Positions 37,542 to 46,029 of a stretch of DNA of 64,000 nucleotides are shown one piece after another (the stretch's first letter is position 1; the number at the start of each line of letters is the position of its first letter). This DNA comes from Bacteroides sp. CAG:545 (GTDB lineage: Bacteria > Bacteroidota > Bacteroidia > Bacteroidales > UBA932): positions 89,522 through 153,521 of the forward strand of contig HF996044.1 in the NCBI GenBank assembly GCA_000432515.1. Direction: 5' to 3'. Position numbers and translations under genes: made by a program. The notes beneath the pieces were generated by a model, which saw nothing but the letters and a program-made list of their open reading frames with translations, did not search any database and was not told the origin of the DNA.

Positions 37542-40500
37542 ATGAAGACTATTGACCGCTATCCGATTATTCTATTGTTCTCAGCCGCCACCTTGTGCTG
37601 CGCCTGCAATAAAGAGGCCGGAGAACTTAATGTATCCGATAATCTGGAGTTTATCGCCAGGCACATGGAATATGCTGAATGCAAGACACTTATGGGAGAC
37701 AGGACTGAAGATGGACAATATCCGCTGCTTTGGTCAAGAGGAGACAGAATCGTCATTTCCTCTTCATCTTCAGTCCCTGCCTCATCTTACTTCGTCACGG
37801 AAGATGAGGGAGCAGGAAGCGCCAAATTCGTGTATGACCAGAGCGTTTCAGGTAATGCCAAAGCGAAGAAAGCAGATGAATGGCAGGCATTCTACCCTGC
37901 CTCAGGATATTCCTTTGCCGACGGAAAGCATGTCCTGTCGCTTAAATCCACTCAGGAATATTCCGAATCAGGATTCGGAAACGGATCAATGCCGATGGCA
38001 GCATCTTCCACCACGAAAGAGCTGTCGTTCAAGAACTTGTGCGGCATCTGCAGGCTCAGGATAAGCTCGTTGAAAAAAGACGCTTATGTCAATGAAATAA
38101 AGCTTAAAGCCGACAAGAACCTGTACGGCAGTCTGTACTGCACATCTGCATCCGGCTCCTGGATGATGGAGAAAGATGGAGGCAATGTGCTGACACTCAA
38201 CTGCGGAAGCGGTGTAAAAATCAGTTCAGAGCCGAAAGATTTCTGTATTGTGCTTCCTCCTAAAAGCATAGGCGAACTGAAAATACAGCTGTCTCTTGTT
38301 TCCGGTGGAACAGATGCGGGCAAAAAGATATATTCCCTTCCGGGCAGCATAGACATTGAACGGTCAGGTATCCTGAACATTGACCTGGACCTTGCACAGT
38401 TTAGATCAGCCGGCATTGACGACATCATCCGCGAGAATGACGAGTCTGCGATAACCGGTCTTGAGTACAGATTCGAGACGGACAGAAGCAGAGTGGAGTC
38501 ATTCAGAGACGGGGGTAACGGGAAGATAAACATCACCAGCCTTTCTTCAAGTACATTCAGCGACGGGTCGGGCAAAGACCGGAACGTGTCATGGAAAATG
38601 GACTTCAGCATTGACAAGGGCGCGACCTGGAATGCGGAAACGCCTGAAATGTTCGATTCGTTCGTTCTGTCCGGCGATGGCAATTCGGTTGAATACGATA
38701 TTCCGGAATTCGATACGGACCGCGAATGTCTGGTGAGATTCACACAGGAAGAGTCAGGAAAGACACAGACTGTAAGGGTAATACAGCTCAGCAATGCCAT
38801 TATTGCGGAGTATCTTGTTGCTGATCCGAGCCAGGAAGTCCCGATATGTACCTCTCATCTGGACAACCTCAAGGGTATCCTATATGATGACGGCACTGAA
38901 ATCAGTTTTGAGTATGATAAATATTCAAGTCCCTATAAGAGCTTTTATCACAGATTCCAAACGGAGGGCAAGCACAAAGCGATTCTATGGCTGAACCATG
39001 ATGCCAAGACACTGGACCGTCTGATGCAGGACAACAGGTATATGGAAACCCACAAATACCTTATAGGAATAGACCTTTCGCATCTGAATCCGCTTCCGTT
39101 TACAAGTATGGACTGCACATTCGACAATTGCTGGAAACTCGCATATGTAATTTTTCCGGAGAAGAAACTGAACACTGTTAATCTGGTCAACATCCATAAG
39201 ATGTTCTATGACTGCTCTTCTCTCATCCATCTGGATATAAACAAACTGGAGACTTCGGCAGTAAAGGACATGTCCTATCTGTTCGGATGGGACACAAACC
39301 TGACCACAATAGCCCTTGACGGTTTCCGAACGGATTCCGCCGAGAACATGGAGTCCATGTTCAGCTTCTGCAGAAATCTGGAAGCACTGGACGTGACAGG
39401 ATTTGACACGCGCAATGTCAAGGACATGAACAACATGTTTGGCGGATGTGAGACTATCACGTCGCTGGATGTTTCCGGATTCAAGACGGACAATGTCACC
39501 AGTATGGGAGCGATGTTCAATGGATGCAAGCAGCTCAGGTCACTGGACGTCTCGAATTTCTCGACAGAAAAAGTCACAAACTTGAGCTACATGTTCTCAA
39601 GTTGCAAAGAACTCACACAGCTTGATTTGAGAAACTTCAACACCGATGCTTCCCTCTATTTTTCCGGCATGTTCAATGACTGCATCAAGCTTGAATCACT
39701 GGACATAAGCAGTTTCCGTACAGACAAGGCGACTACCATGAGCTACATGTTCTACAACTGCAAGAAACTGAACTCTTTGGATATTTCCAGATTCAGGACG
39801 CCTCTTGTCAAGAGTATGGATTTCATGTTTGCCCGTTGTGGAGCCGAGGTTCTGGACTTGTCCGGATTTGGTTTTTCAAATCTTGAAAACGGACGTGAGA
39901 TGTTCCACAACTGCTTCAACGTAAGAGAACTTGCAATCGAAAACATGATATCACCGAAACTCAAGAGCTGTTACTATATGTTCGCGAATTGCGACGCGCT
40001 CAAATCTCTGACTATCAGAAAATTCAAATGCGGACCTGACTGCATGCTGCATTCAATGTTTGAACGCTGTTATTCTCTCGAGTCCTTTGTCTCGGAAGAT
40101 TTCGACGCAAGCGGGGCAAAAGACATGAGCTATCTGTTTCTCGAATGCTCAAAGCTGAAGACTCTGGATCTGAGCGGATTCCATACGGAAAGCGCTACTG
40201 ATATGTGCATGATGTTCCAAGGATGCACTTCACTGGAAAGTATAGACGTATCATCTTTCTGCACCACGAATGTAGAAAAAATATACTCCATGTTCAGCAA
40301 TACCCGCGTGGTGGACCTTGATTTGAGCAGTTTCAACTTCAGCAAGGTGACGGACATGACCTTTATGTTAGCCAGCTGCATAAATCTGAAAACTCTCCGG
40401 ATGGATATGACCGGCATCCGGGACGGTATCTCAATGAGCAGGCTGTTCTCCAGTGTACCGGCAGGTCTTACGCTATACGCGAAAGACAATATCGTCCCCG

Positions 40501-40550
40501 CGGACATCCAGTCACAACTTCCTTCATACACTAATATCGTAAGCTACTGA
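37542..40550 (+). CDS. BspA-type leucine-rich-repeat adhesin with fimbrillin-like N-terminus
   Basis: A 1002-residue surface lipoprotein and likely adhesin. The start at 37542 gives the lipoprotein signal MKTIDRYPIILLFSAATLCCAC and a 4-base gap; an in-frame ATG at 37500 would overlap the previous gene. Domains: a fimbrillin-like domain (about 30-300, with YPLLWSRGDRIVIS, FVTEDEGAGSAKFV, MPMAASS and LCGICRLRISSL), an Ig-like domain (about 320-440, GATWNAETPEMF), then about 17 BspA/DUF285 repeats of 25-26 residues (about 510-970) on the pattern LxxLDxSxFxTxxVxxMxxMFxxC, for example LRSLDVSNFSTEKVTNLSYM. Such repeats bind host proteins in BspA relatives. It shares its first two domains with the next gene. 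Confidence 0.82.
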   Translation: MKTIDRYPIILLFSAATLCCACNKEAGELNVSDNLEFIARHMEYAECKTLMGDRTEDGQYPLLWSRGDRIVISSSSSVPASSYFVTEDEGAGSAKFVYDQSVSGNAKAKKADEWQAFYPASGYSFADGKHVLSLKSTQEYSESGFGNGSMPMAASSTTKELSFKNLCGICRLRISSLKKDAYVNEIKLKADKNLYGSLYCTSASGSWMMEKDGGNVLTLNCGSGVKISSEPKDFCIVLPPKSIGELKIQLSLVSGGTDAGKKIYSLPGSIDIERSGILNIDLDLAQFRSAGIDDIIRENDESAITGLEYRFETDRSRVESFRDGGNGKINITSLSSSTFSDGSGKDRNVSWKMDFSIDKGATWNAETPEMFDSFVLSGDGNSVEYDIPEFDTDRECLVRFTQEESGKTQTVRVIQLSNAIIAEYLVADPSQEVPICTSHLDNLKGILYDDGTEISFEYDKYSSPYKSFYHRFQTEGKHKAILWLNHDAKTLDRLMQDNRYMETHKYLIGIDLSHLNPLPFTSMDCTFDNCWKLAYVIFPEKKLNTVNLVNIHKMFYDCSSLIHLDINKLETSAVKDMSYLFGWDTNLTTIALDGFRTDSAENMESMFSFCRNLEALDVTGFDTRNVKDMNNMFGGCETITSLDVSGFKTDNVTSMGAMFNGCKQLRSLDVSNFSTEKVTNLSYMFSSCKELTQLDLRNFNTDASLYFSGMFNDCIKLESLDISSFRTDKATTMSYMFYNCKKLNSLDISRFRTPLVKSMDFMFARCGAEVLDLSGFGFSNLENGREMFHNCFNVRELAIENMISPKLKSCYYMFANCDALKSLTIRKFKCGPDCMLHSMFERCYSLESFVSEDFDASGAKDMSYLFLECSKLKTLDLSGFHTESATDMCMMFQGCTSLESIDVSSFCTTNVEKIYSMFSNTRVVDLDLSSFNFSKVTDMTFMLASCINLKTLRMDMTGIRDGISMSRLFSSVPAGLTLYAKDNIVPADIQSQLPSYTNIVSY

Positions 40551-41875
40551 TGAAGAGATTATTACCACAAATCGCCCTAGTTCTGCTCCTTCCCGGATGC
40601 AGACAAACGGAAACCACACTGGAGGAGGCATCAATAATGTTTTCTGCAGGAATCTGTCTCCCCGCAAGCACGACTAAAGTCTGTACGGATATGAACTCAG
40701 CCGGTGATATTCCGGTTTATTGGGAAACAGGTGACAGGATCAGGATTATGGATGACAGAGGAGAAAGCATCTATATCACAGAGGATTCCGGAACTGCTTC
40801 AGCACGGTTTGTTTTCGACAAGTCCTTAGAAGGGAACCGTCGCTTGAATGCGTCTGACAGTTATCTTGGATTCTATCCTGACAGGAATTGGATTCAAGGC
40901 GTTTTCACTATGCCGGAGGAGCAGCGCAACGACAGACTGCCGTATCCGATGGCCGCACATTCTACAGGCAACTCATTGGAGTTTTCCGGTATCTGCAGCA
41001 TCGTGAGACTGCGGTTGCACTGCATTGACAAGACTGGCAAGCCGGCTGTCATAAGAAACATAAGTGCCGGAGCCTATAGGGATATAGGCGGGATTACCGA
41101 ACAGATGGGCGCTGACGGTGCCATAACTTGGGAAAGCACAAAAAGTGACAGATTCAAGATTGGACGGACTCTTAAATTGGATTGCGCAAGTGACGGAGCA
41201 GATAAGAAGACCTGCTCGGAAGAGAGCAGAGGCTACCCAGCTACTGGCGCACCGGTGACCGGGAGCGGGACGGATGAGGAAGAAGACTATTATATAGTGA
41301 TGCCACCGCTTGATTATGAAGGACTTGCATTTCAGATAGAGTCCGGCTCAGGGTGGTACGTTTACGCCGTTCCGGGGACTACTGCCCTGCTGCCTAACCG
41401 GATATACACATGGAATCTTCCGATGGAGGCATTTGACAGATACGATGAACCAGTGCTTGCGGAAGGAAAGGTCTTGCCACCCCTGACGGATATCAGTTAC
41501 AGGTTGGCATGTGCGCAAGACAGCATTGCCATAGCCTCGTCAAACCAGTCTGGTGAGATTGACGTCTCGAGCATAAAATACAGGAAATACTCTGACGGAC
41601 AAGAGTTTACCTCAACAATAGGGTTTACCGTAGATATCAGTTCCGATGACGGAGCCACATACCATAAAGAAGCGACAGGGATTGCGGTCACCACGGACAG
41701 CACATTCCAGAACATTCGCTACGAGATCAGCATCGCCACGGGAAAGGACATTGAGGCAACTAACGACATTGACTCAACTGAAATTACGGAAAGCAGCGCC
41801 AAGTGCAGTTACATTGTAAGACTCACGCAGTTCGTAAGCGGCAAACGCCTGTATCTCAGGTTCTCAAGCGGTTAA
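40550..41875 (+). CDS. Fimbrillin-like lipoprotein, paralogue of the LRR adhesin's N-terminus
   Basis: A 441-residue lipoprotein (signal ending LLPGC). The N-terminal domain (about 25-290) is fimbrillin-like: IPVYWETGDRIRIMDD, YITEDSGTASARFVFD, LPYPMAAHSTGNSLEFSGI, IVRLRLHC and YIVMPP. The C-terminal domain (about 310-441) matches the Ig-like domain of the preceding protein (SDGQEFTSTIGFTVDISSDDGATYH). Start and preceding stop overlap by one base (TGATG), so translation is probably coupled. Its stop TAA overlaps the uvrA stop on the other strand. Confidence 0.75.
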   Translation: MKRLLPQIALVLLLPGCRQTETTLEEASIMFSAGICLPASTTKVCTDMNSAGDIPVYWETGDRIRIMDDRGESIYITEDSGTASARFVFDKSLEGNRRLNASDSYLGFYPDRNWIQGVFTMPEEQRNDRLPYPMAAHSTGNSLEFSGICSIVRLRLHCIDKTGKPAVIRNISAGAYRDIGGITEQMGADGAITWESTKSDRFKIGRTLKLDCASDGADKKTCSEESRGYPATGAPVTGSGTDEEEDYYIVMPPLDYEGLAFQIESGSGWYVYAVPGTTALLPNRIYTWNLPMEAFDRYDEPVLAEGKVLPPLTDISYRLACAQDSIAIASSNQSGEIDVSSIKYRKYSDGQEFTSTIGFTVDISSDDGATYHKEATGIAVTTDSTFQNIRYEISIATGKDIEATNDIDSTEITESSAKCSYIVRLTQFVSGKRLYLRFSSG

Positions 41876-44766
41876 CACTTCATTTTCTTGAGATACTTGG
41901 CAGTGTAGGTGCGGCCTTTGGCGGCGAGGTCTTCCGGTGTGCCCTGGAATACGACTTCACCTCCGAAGTCACCGGCGTCAGGACCGAGTTCTATTACCCA
42001 GTCGGCCGCTTTGATCACATCCATATTGTGCTCCACAACCACTACGGAGTGGCCTTTCGCCAAGAGAGCATCGAATGACTTGAGCAATTTCTCCACATCG
42101 AAGAAGTGCAGGCCTGTGGTAGGTTCATCGAATATGAACATTATTTTCTTGGCAGACGGCTTGTCGGAGACATCGTTCATCGAGAGGAAATATGCCAATT
42201 TGATACGTTGGCTTTCACCGCCTGACAATGTGCTGCTGCTCTGACCGAGTTTTATATAGGAGAGGCCGACGTCCACGAGAGGCTGAAGTTTCTTGGCAAT
42301 GCTTTTCGCTGCGGCCTCCTTCTGCGCGCCGAAGAACGCTATGGCCTCGTCCACGCTCATATTCAGGATATCGTCGATATTCTTTCCATTGTACCTCACT
42401 TCCAGGATTTCAGGCTTGAACCGTTTGCCGCCACAAGCCTCGCAGACCATTGTCACATCAGCCATAAACTGCATTCCGATATGAACAAACCCTTCACCCT
42501 GGCACTCCGAGCATCGTCCGCCGTCCTGATTGAATGAGAAATATGACGGCGTGAAGCCATTGACCTTGGCGAACTGCTGCTCGCTCATCAGCTTCCTGAT
42601 GTCGTCATACACCTTCAGATAGGTGACGGCATTGGAACGGGAGCTCTTCCCTATCGGGTTCTGGTCCACATATTCGATCGATGAAATCCGGTCCAGATTG
42701 CCGGTGAGATGACGGAATATGCCCGGCTGCTGCCCCGTCTGGTTCAGATGCCTGTACACGGCAGGATAGAGCACATCGCCGACAAGCGAAGACTTGCCGC
42801 TACCGCTGACACCGGACACCACAGTAAGCACCCCGAGAGGGAACTTGACATTGATATCCTTCAGATTGTGCTCCATGGCGCCCTCCACGCCGACATAATA
42901 TGTCCACGGACGTTTGGCCCGAAGAGGCATCTTGCGGCGGCCTGTTATGTACTGCAACGTCATTGACGCAGAAATCTGCTCCTCTGTCAGGTTGTCGTCC
43001 ACCGGTCCGCGGAACACGACCTCACCGCCATTGACCCCGGCCAAAGGTCCCATATCGATAAGCATATCGGCCGACCGGATTATCTCCTCATCATGCTCCA
43101 CGACGACTACGGTATTGCCGATGTCACGGAGACGCTTGATGACGCTTATGAGCCTGTCGGTATCTCTCGGATGCAAGCCGATGCTCGGTTCATCGAGAAT
43201 ATACATTGACCCGACCAGAGAACTGCCGAGCGCGGTAACCAGATTGATACGTTGGCTTTCACCGCCGGAGAGAGTATTGCTGGCACGGTTCAATGTCAGA
43301 TAACCCAGCCCCACGTCAGAGATGTACTGGAGCCGAGATGTGACTTCCGAAACCGCCTTCTTCACGATAGAGTTCTCATACTCAGTCAGTTTCAGGTTCT
43401 TGAAGAAGTCCATCAGCTGGTGCACGTTCATGCTCAGGAGCTCGTGGATATTCTTTCCGCCCACCTTTACGTACAAGGCATCTTTCCTGAGCCGGCTGCC
43501 CTTGCATTCATGACAGACCGTCCTTCCGGAAAAACGGCTCAGCAGATATTTGTACTGGATTTTATACCGGTTCGCCTCCACCCACTTGAAAAACTCATTG
43601 ATACCGATGACAGAATCCTCCTCAGTCGCAGCCTTGTGTCCGTCCCATATCAATGCCTTTTCTTTCTCGGTGAGGTTGCAGTACGGTTCGAAAATTCTCA
43701 GACCATATTTGCCGGCCACACTGACCAGGTGATCCTTGAACCAGCCCATTTTATCGCCTTTCCAGCAGGCTATAGCTCCGTCGTATATGCTCAATGTCTT
43801 GTCAGGCACCACCAGGTCCTCGCTTACGCCAATGATTTTTCCCAATCCGCCGCACACTGGACAGGCCCCCAACGGGCTGTTGAAACTGAACATATATTCG
43901 TCCGGCTTGCGGAAAGCCATGCCGTCCGCCTCGAACCGGTCAACAAATTTCTGAAAAGATGATTTGCCGCTGCCCAGGTCGATCTTCACGTACATTGTCC
44001 CGTTTCCTTTGCTGAAACAGGTGGCGATAGAAGAATGCAGACGCGTCTTGATATCTTCCCATTCGCTCAGGGACATTGACACGGCTCCTTCAGGGACCGG
44101 GACACCGTTCTTGACGGCCGGCAGCTTCATACGGTCTATCATCAGCAACAGACCGGTCGGGAACACTCCCGCCTCGGCGCCCCGTATGACGTCATCTATC
44201 CGCATCTGCCCTTCCGTCTCGGAAAACAGCCTCGAATAGCCCTCCTCCTTCAGGGATAGCAGCAACTCGGTCTTGTCCGCCCGCGAATCCCAGCCTATTT
44301 CCGCCAAAAGATAGACGGCTGACGGTTCGGCGTTGCCCATTATGAAAGCCATGACGTCATTTTCACTATGGCACTTCACCTCTACCCCGCTTATCGGCGA
44401 AAACGTCCTTCCGATACGGGCAAATATCACCCTCAGATAATCGTAGATCTCAGTGGTCGTGGCAACCGTGGAGCGCAGGTTCCTCGTATTGACCTTCTGC
44501 TCTATCGCGATTGCCGGCGGAATCCCCTCGATAGCCTGCACGTCCGGCTTGCTCATCCTTCCGAGAAACTGCCTCGCATAAGAGGACAGACTCTCCGCAA
44601 AACGCCGCTGTCCCTCCGCGAACAATGTGTCGAAGGCCAATGAAGATTTTCCGGAGCCCGAAATTCCGGTAACCACGGTAAACTTGTTGCGCGGAATCTC
44701 CACCGTCACATTCTTGAGGTTATTGACCTTGGCCCCCTTAATTATGATATTTCCGTTGTCAGGCAT
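41872..44766 (-). CDS. uvrA: Excinuclease ABC subunit A
   Basis: DNA-damage recognition ATPase of nucleotide excision repair. The 964-residue form starts at 44766 (MPDNGNIIIKGAKVNNLKN), with GGGAGTGAAT as the ribosome site. It has two ABC modules: first Walker A GISGSGKSS (34-42) and signature LSGGESQRINL; second Walker A GVSGSGKSS and LSGGESQRIKL. Zinc-finger cysteines are seen in CPVCGG / CHECKG and in CSECQGEGFVHI with CEACGGKRF. The UvrB-binding region between them is present. Bacteroidota often have more than one UvrA; which one this is cannot be told here. Confidence 0.94.
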   Translation of the reverse strand: MPDNGNIIIKGAKVNNLKNVTVEIPRNKFTVVTGISGSGKSSLAFDTLFAEGQRRFAESLSSYARQFLGRMSKPDVQAIEGIPPAIAIEQKVNTRNLRSTVATTTEIYDYLRVIFARIGRTFSPISGVEVKCHSENDVMAFIMGNAEPSAVYLLAEIGWDSRADKTELLLSLKEEGYSRLFSETEGQMRIDDVIRGAEAGVFPTGLLLMIDRMKLPAVKNGVPVPEGAVSMSLSEWEDIKTRLHSSIATCFSKGNGTMYVKIDLGSGKSSFQKFVDRFEADGMAFRKPDEYMFSFNSPLGACPVCGGLGKIIGVSEDLVVPDKTLSIYDGAIACWKGDKMGWFKDHLVSVAGKYGLRIFEPYCNLTEKEKALIWDGHKAATEEDSVIGINEFFKWVEANRYKIQYKYLLSRFSGRTVCHECKGSRLRKDALYVKVGGKNIHELLSMNVHQLMDFFKNLKLTEYENSIVKKAVSEVTSRLQYISDVGLGYLTLNRASNTLSGGESQRINLVTALGSSLVGSMYILDEPSIGLHPRDTDRLISVIKRLRDIGNTVVVVEHDEEIIRSADMLIDMGPLAGVNGGEVVFRGPVDDNLTEEQISASMTLQYITGRRKMPLRAKRPWTYYVGVEGAMEHNLKDINVKFPLGVLTVVSGVSGSGKSSLVGDVLYPAVYRHLNQTGQQPGIFRHLTGNLDRISSIEYVDQNPIGKSSRSNAVTYLKVYDDIRKLMSEQQFAKVNGFTPSYFSFNQDGGRCSECQGEGFVHIGMQFMADVTMVCEACGGKRFKPEILEVRYNGKNIDDILNMSVDEAIAFFGAQKEAAAKSIAKKLQPLVDVGLSYIKLGQSSSTLSGGESQRIKLAYFLSMNDVSDKPSAKKIMFIFDEPTTGLHFFDVEKLLKSFDALLAKGHSVVVVEHNMDVIKAADWVIELGPDAGDFGGEVVFQGTPEDLAAKGRTYTAKYLKKMKC

Positions 44767-44900
44767 ATTCACTCCCGTTTTGAAGCTTCGGTCAATGTCA
44801 TTGGCACAGCCCCTCGGCACGTGCGCGCCTTCCGACAAACCGAATTTGCAAATATACATCTTTTACTACATATTCCAATTTAAGACAATGCTGCTTTCGG

Positions 44901-44953
44901 ACATTTTGACAATAAATCAATGCCATTTTGTCCACATACACGACATTTTGTCC
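44901..44953 (+). promoter_or_regulatory. Three spaced ATTTTG direct repeats upstream of hsp20
   Basis: ACATTTTGAC (44901), CCATTTTGTCC (44923) and ACATTTTGTCC (44943) recur at 22- and 20-base spacing, about two helix turns apart, on the same face of the DNA. They end about 23 bases before the sigma-54-like promoter and could bind an activator. The binding protein is unknown. Confidence 0.45.
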
Positions 44954-44975
44954 TCTTTTAGGACTTTTTTCACAA

Positions 44976-44991
44976 TGGTATGCAGATTGCC
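44976..44991 (+). promoter_or_regulatory. Sigma-54-like -24/-12 promoter of hsp20
   Basis: TGGTATGCAGATTGCC fits the RpoN pattern TGGYACG-N4-TTGCW with the invariant GG (44977-44978) and GC (44989-44990) exactly ten bases apart. It lies 110 bases before the hsp20 start, and no TAnnTTTG site is seen in the gap. Prediction from sequence only. Confidence 0.5.
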
Positions 44992-45003
44992 ATAAACTAA
45001 GGC

Positions 45004-45053
45004 GTCCGGTCGAAAGACCAGACAAAGAACCGGCACAGGATCCGAAAGGGTCC
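45004..45053 (+). promoter_or_regulatory. Paired GAAA-tetraloop hairpins in the hsp20 leader
   Basis: GTCCGGTC-GAAA-GACCAGAC at 45004-45023 and GGATCC-GAAA-GGGTCC at 45038-45053 form two hairpins with the same GNRA-type loop in the leader after the predicted start site. The ribosome site AGGAG (45086-45090) lies outside them. They may stabilise or regulate the mRNA. Confidence 0.45.
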
Positions 45054-45099
45054 GAGGTCCGGGAAAGTTAAACGTAATTAAAAATAGGAGATTTATATT

Positions 45100-45531
45100 A
45101 TGGTACCTTCAAGAAGATATAACCAGAATTGGTTACCAAGCATGTTCAATGATTTCTTTGACAATGACTGGATGGAAAAATCAAATGCTACCGCTCCGGC
45201 CATCAACGTATTAGAAAACGAACACAGTTATGACTTGGAGCTTGCCGCTCCGGGCATGACCAAGGATGATTTCAAAGTTTCTCTCGATGAGAACGGAGAC
45301 CTTGTAATCAATATGGAAAAGAAACAGGAGAACAATGATGAGAAGAAACACGGTCATTACCTCCGTCGCGAATTCTCATACAGCAAATTCCAGCAGACAA
45401 TGCTTCTGCCGGAGGATGCCGACAGGGAAAAGATCAATGCTCAGGTCGAGCACGGTGTATTAAAGGTCAATATCCCTAAGGTCGTCAAGGTTGAGCCTGA
45501 ACATACTCATAAAGTAATCGAAATCAAATAA
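45100..45531 (+). CDS. Small heat-shock protein, Hsp20/alpha-crystallin family
   Basis: ATP-independent holdase that keeps unfolding proteins soluble in the cytoplasm. The 143 residues contain an alpha-crystallin domain (about 33-138): INVLENEHSYDLELAAPGMTKDDF (in two strands), the LPEDADREKINAQVEHGVLKVNIPK segment and a C-terminal HKVIEIK that fits the I-x-I oligomerisation tail. AGGAG lies 9 bases before the ATG at 45100. It is monocistronic, with a predicted sigma-54 promoter and a terminator. Confidence 0.94.
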   Translation: MVPSRRYNQNWLPSMFNDFFDNDWMEKSNATAPAINVLENEHSYDLELAAPGMTKDDFKVSLDENGDLVINMEKKQENNDEKKHGHYLRREFSYSKFQQTMLLPEDADREKINAQVEHGVLKVNIPKVVKVEPEHTHKVIEIK

Positions 45532-45558
45532 TTCCATTTGATAAAGTGCTGGGAAAAG

Positions 45559-45588
45559 CGGACAGAAGCGATTCTGCCCGTTTTTTTT
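45559..45588 (+). terminator. Terminator after hsp20
   Basis: CGGACAGAA and TTCTGCCCG pair (one mismatch) around GCGA and are followed by eight T residues, 27 bases after the hsp20 stop. Confidence 0.8.
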
Positions 45589-45645
45589 CGTTTCCGGCAA
45601 GTATCGTTTTATATCGAAATTTTTGAAAATTTTTACACAAAATGC

Positions 45646-45675
45646 TTGCAGGTCCGGAAAATATACCTATCTTTG
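45646..45675 (+). promoter_or_regulatory. Promoter of tRNA-Asp
   Basis: TTG at 45646-45648, a 19-base spacer, then TATCTTTG at 45668-45675, 39 bases before the tRNA. The -7 box is identical to that of tRNA-Gly at 24381. Confidence 0.75.
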
Positions 45676-45714
45676 CATTCGCATTTGAGAAAAACCTCAA
45701 ACACAGCAGAACAC

Positions 45715-45788
45715 GGTGCGGTAGTTCAGCTGGTTAGAATGCGGGCCTGTCACGCCCGAGGTCGTGGGTTCGAGCCCCATCCGCACCG
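45715..45788 (+). tRNA. tRNA-Asp (GTC anticodon)
   Basis: Acceptor GGTGCGG pairs with CCGCACC, anticodon stem CGGGC/GCCCG with loop CTGTCAC (anticodon GTC), T arm GTGGG TTCGAGC CCCAT. Discriminator G73 is correct for Asp. The 3' CCA is not encoded (genomic CCT), unlike tRNA-Gly in this window. Confidence 0.96.
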
Positions 45789-45792
45789 CCTG

Positions 45793-45824
45793 AAAGCCCT
45801 TCACGAAAGTGAGGGGCTTTTTCG
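45793..45824 (+). terminator. Terminator after tRNA-Asp
   Basis: AAGCCCTTCAC and GTGAGGGGCTT form an 11-bp stem with one mismatch around a GAAA loop, followed by TTT. It begins 5 bases after the tRNA. From here to 46029 nothing coding is supported. Confidence 0.8.
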
Positions 45825-46029
45825 TATATGGCACCTTCCATGGCTGAGAAATATGAAGTTCCGCTTCTTGGCCAGATTCCTATCGTCCAGAGCATCCGCG
45901 AGAATGGCGATGCTGGCGAGCCTGCCTCCCTGTAGTCCCGTCCTGACGGTCTTGCTTTTCTGAATCTTGCAGAAAAACTTGTTAAATCTGTCGAGATGCC
46001 GTATATTCGCGCTGCGATTTCAGGTTGCG

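Noticed and set aside
39230..40420. Periodic DNA repeats within 37542-40550 as a separate repeat element
   Set aside because: The period of about 75-78 bases is simply the codons of the BspA leucine-rich repeats; conservation is at the protein level.
43252..43962. Plus-strand frame of 236 codons inside uvrA
   Set aside because: Shadow of the uvrA codon pattern; no ribosome site and no recognisable motif.
45538..45963. Plus-strand frame of 141 codons after hsp20
   Set aside because: Runs through two terminators and tRNA-Asp, so it cannot be a normal gene.
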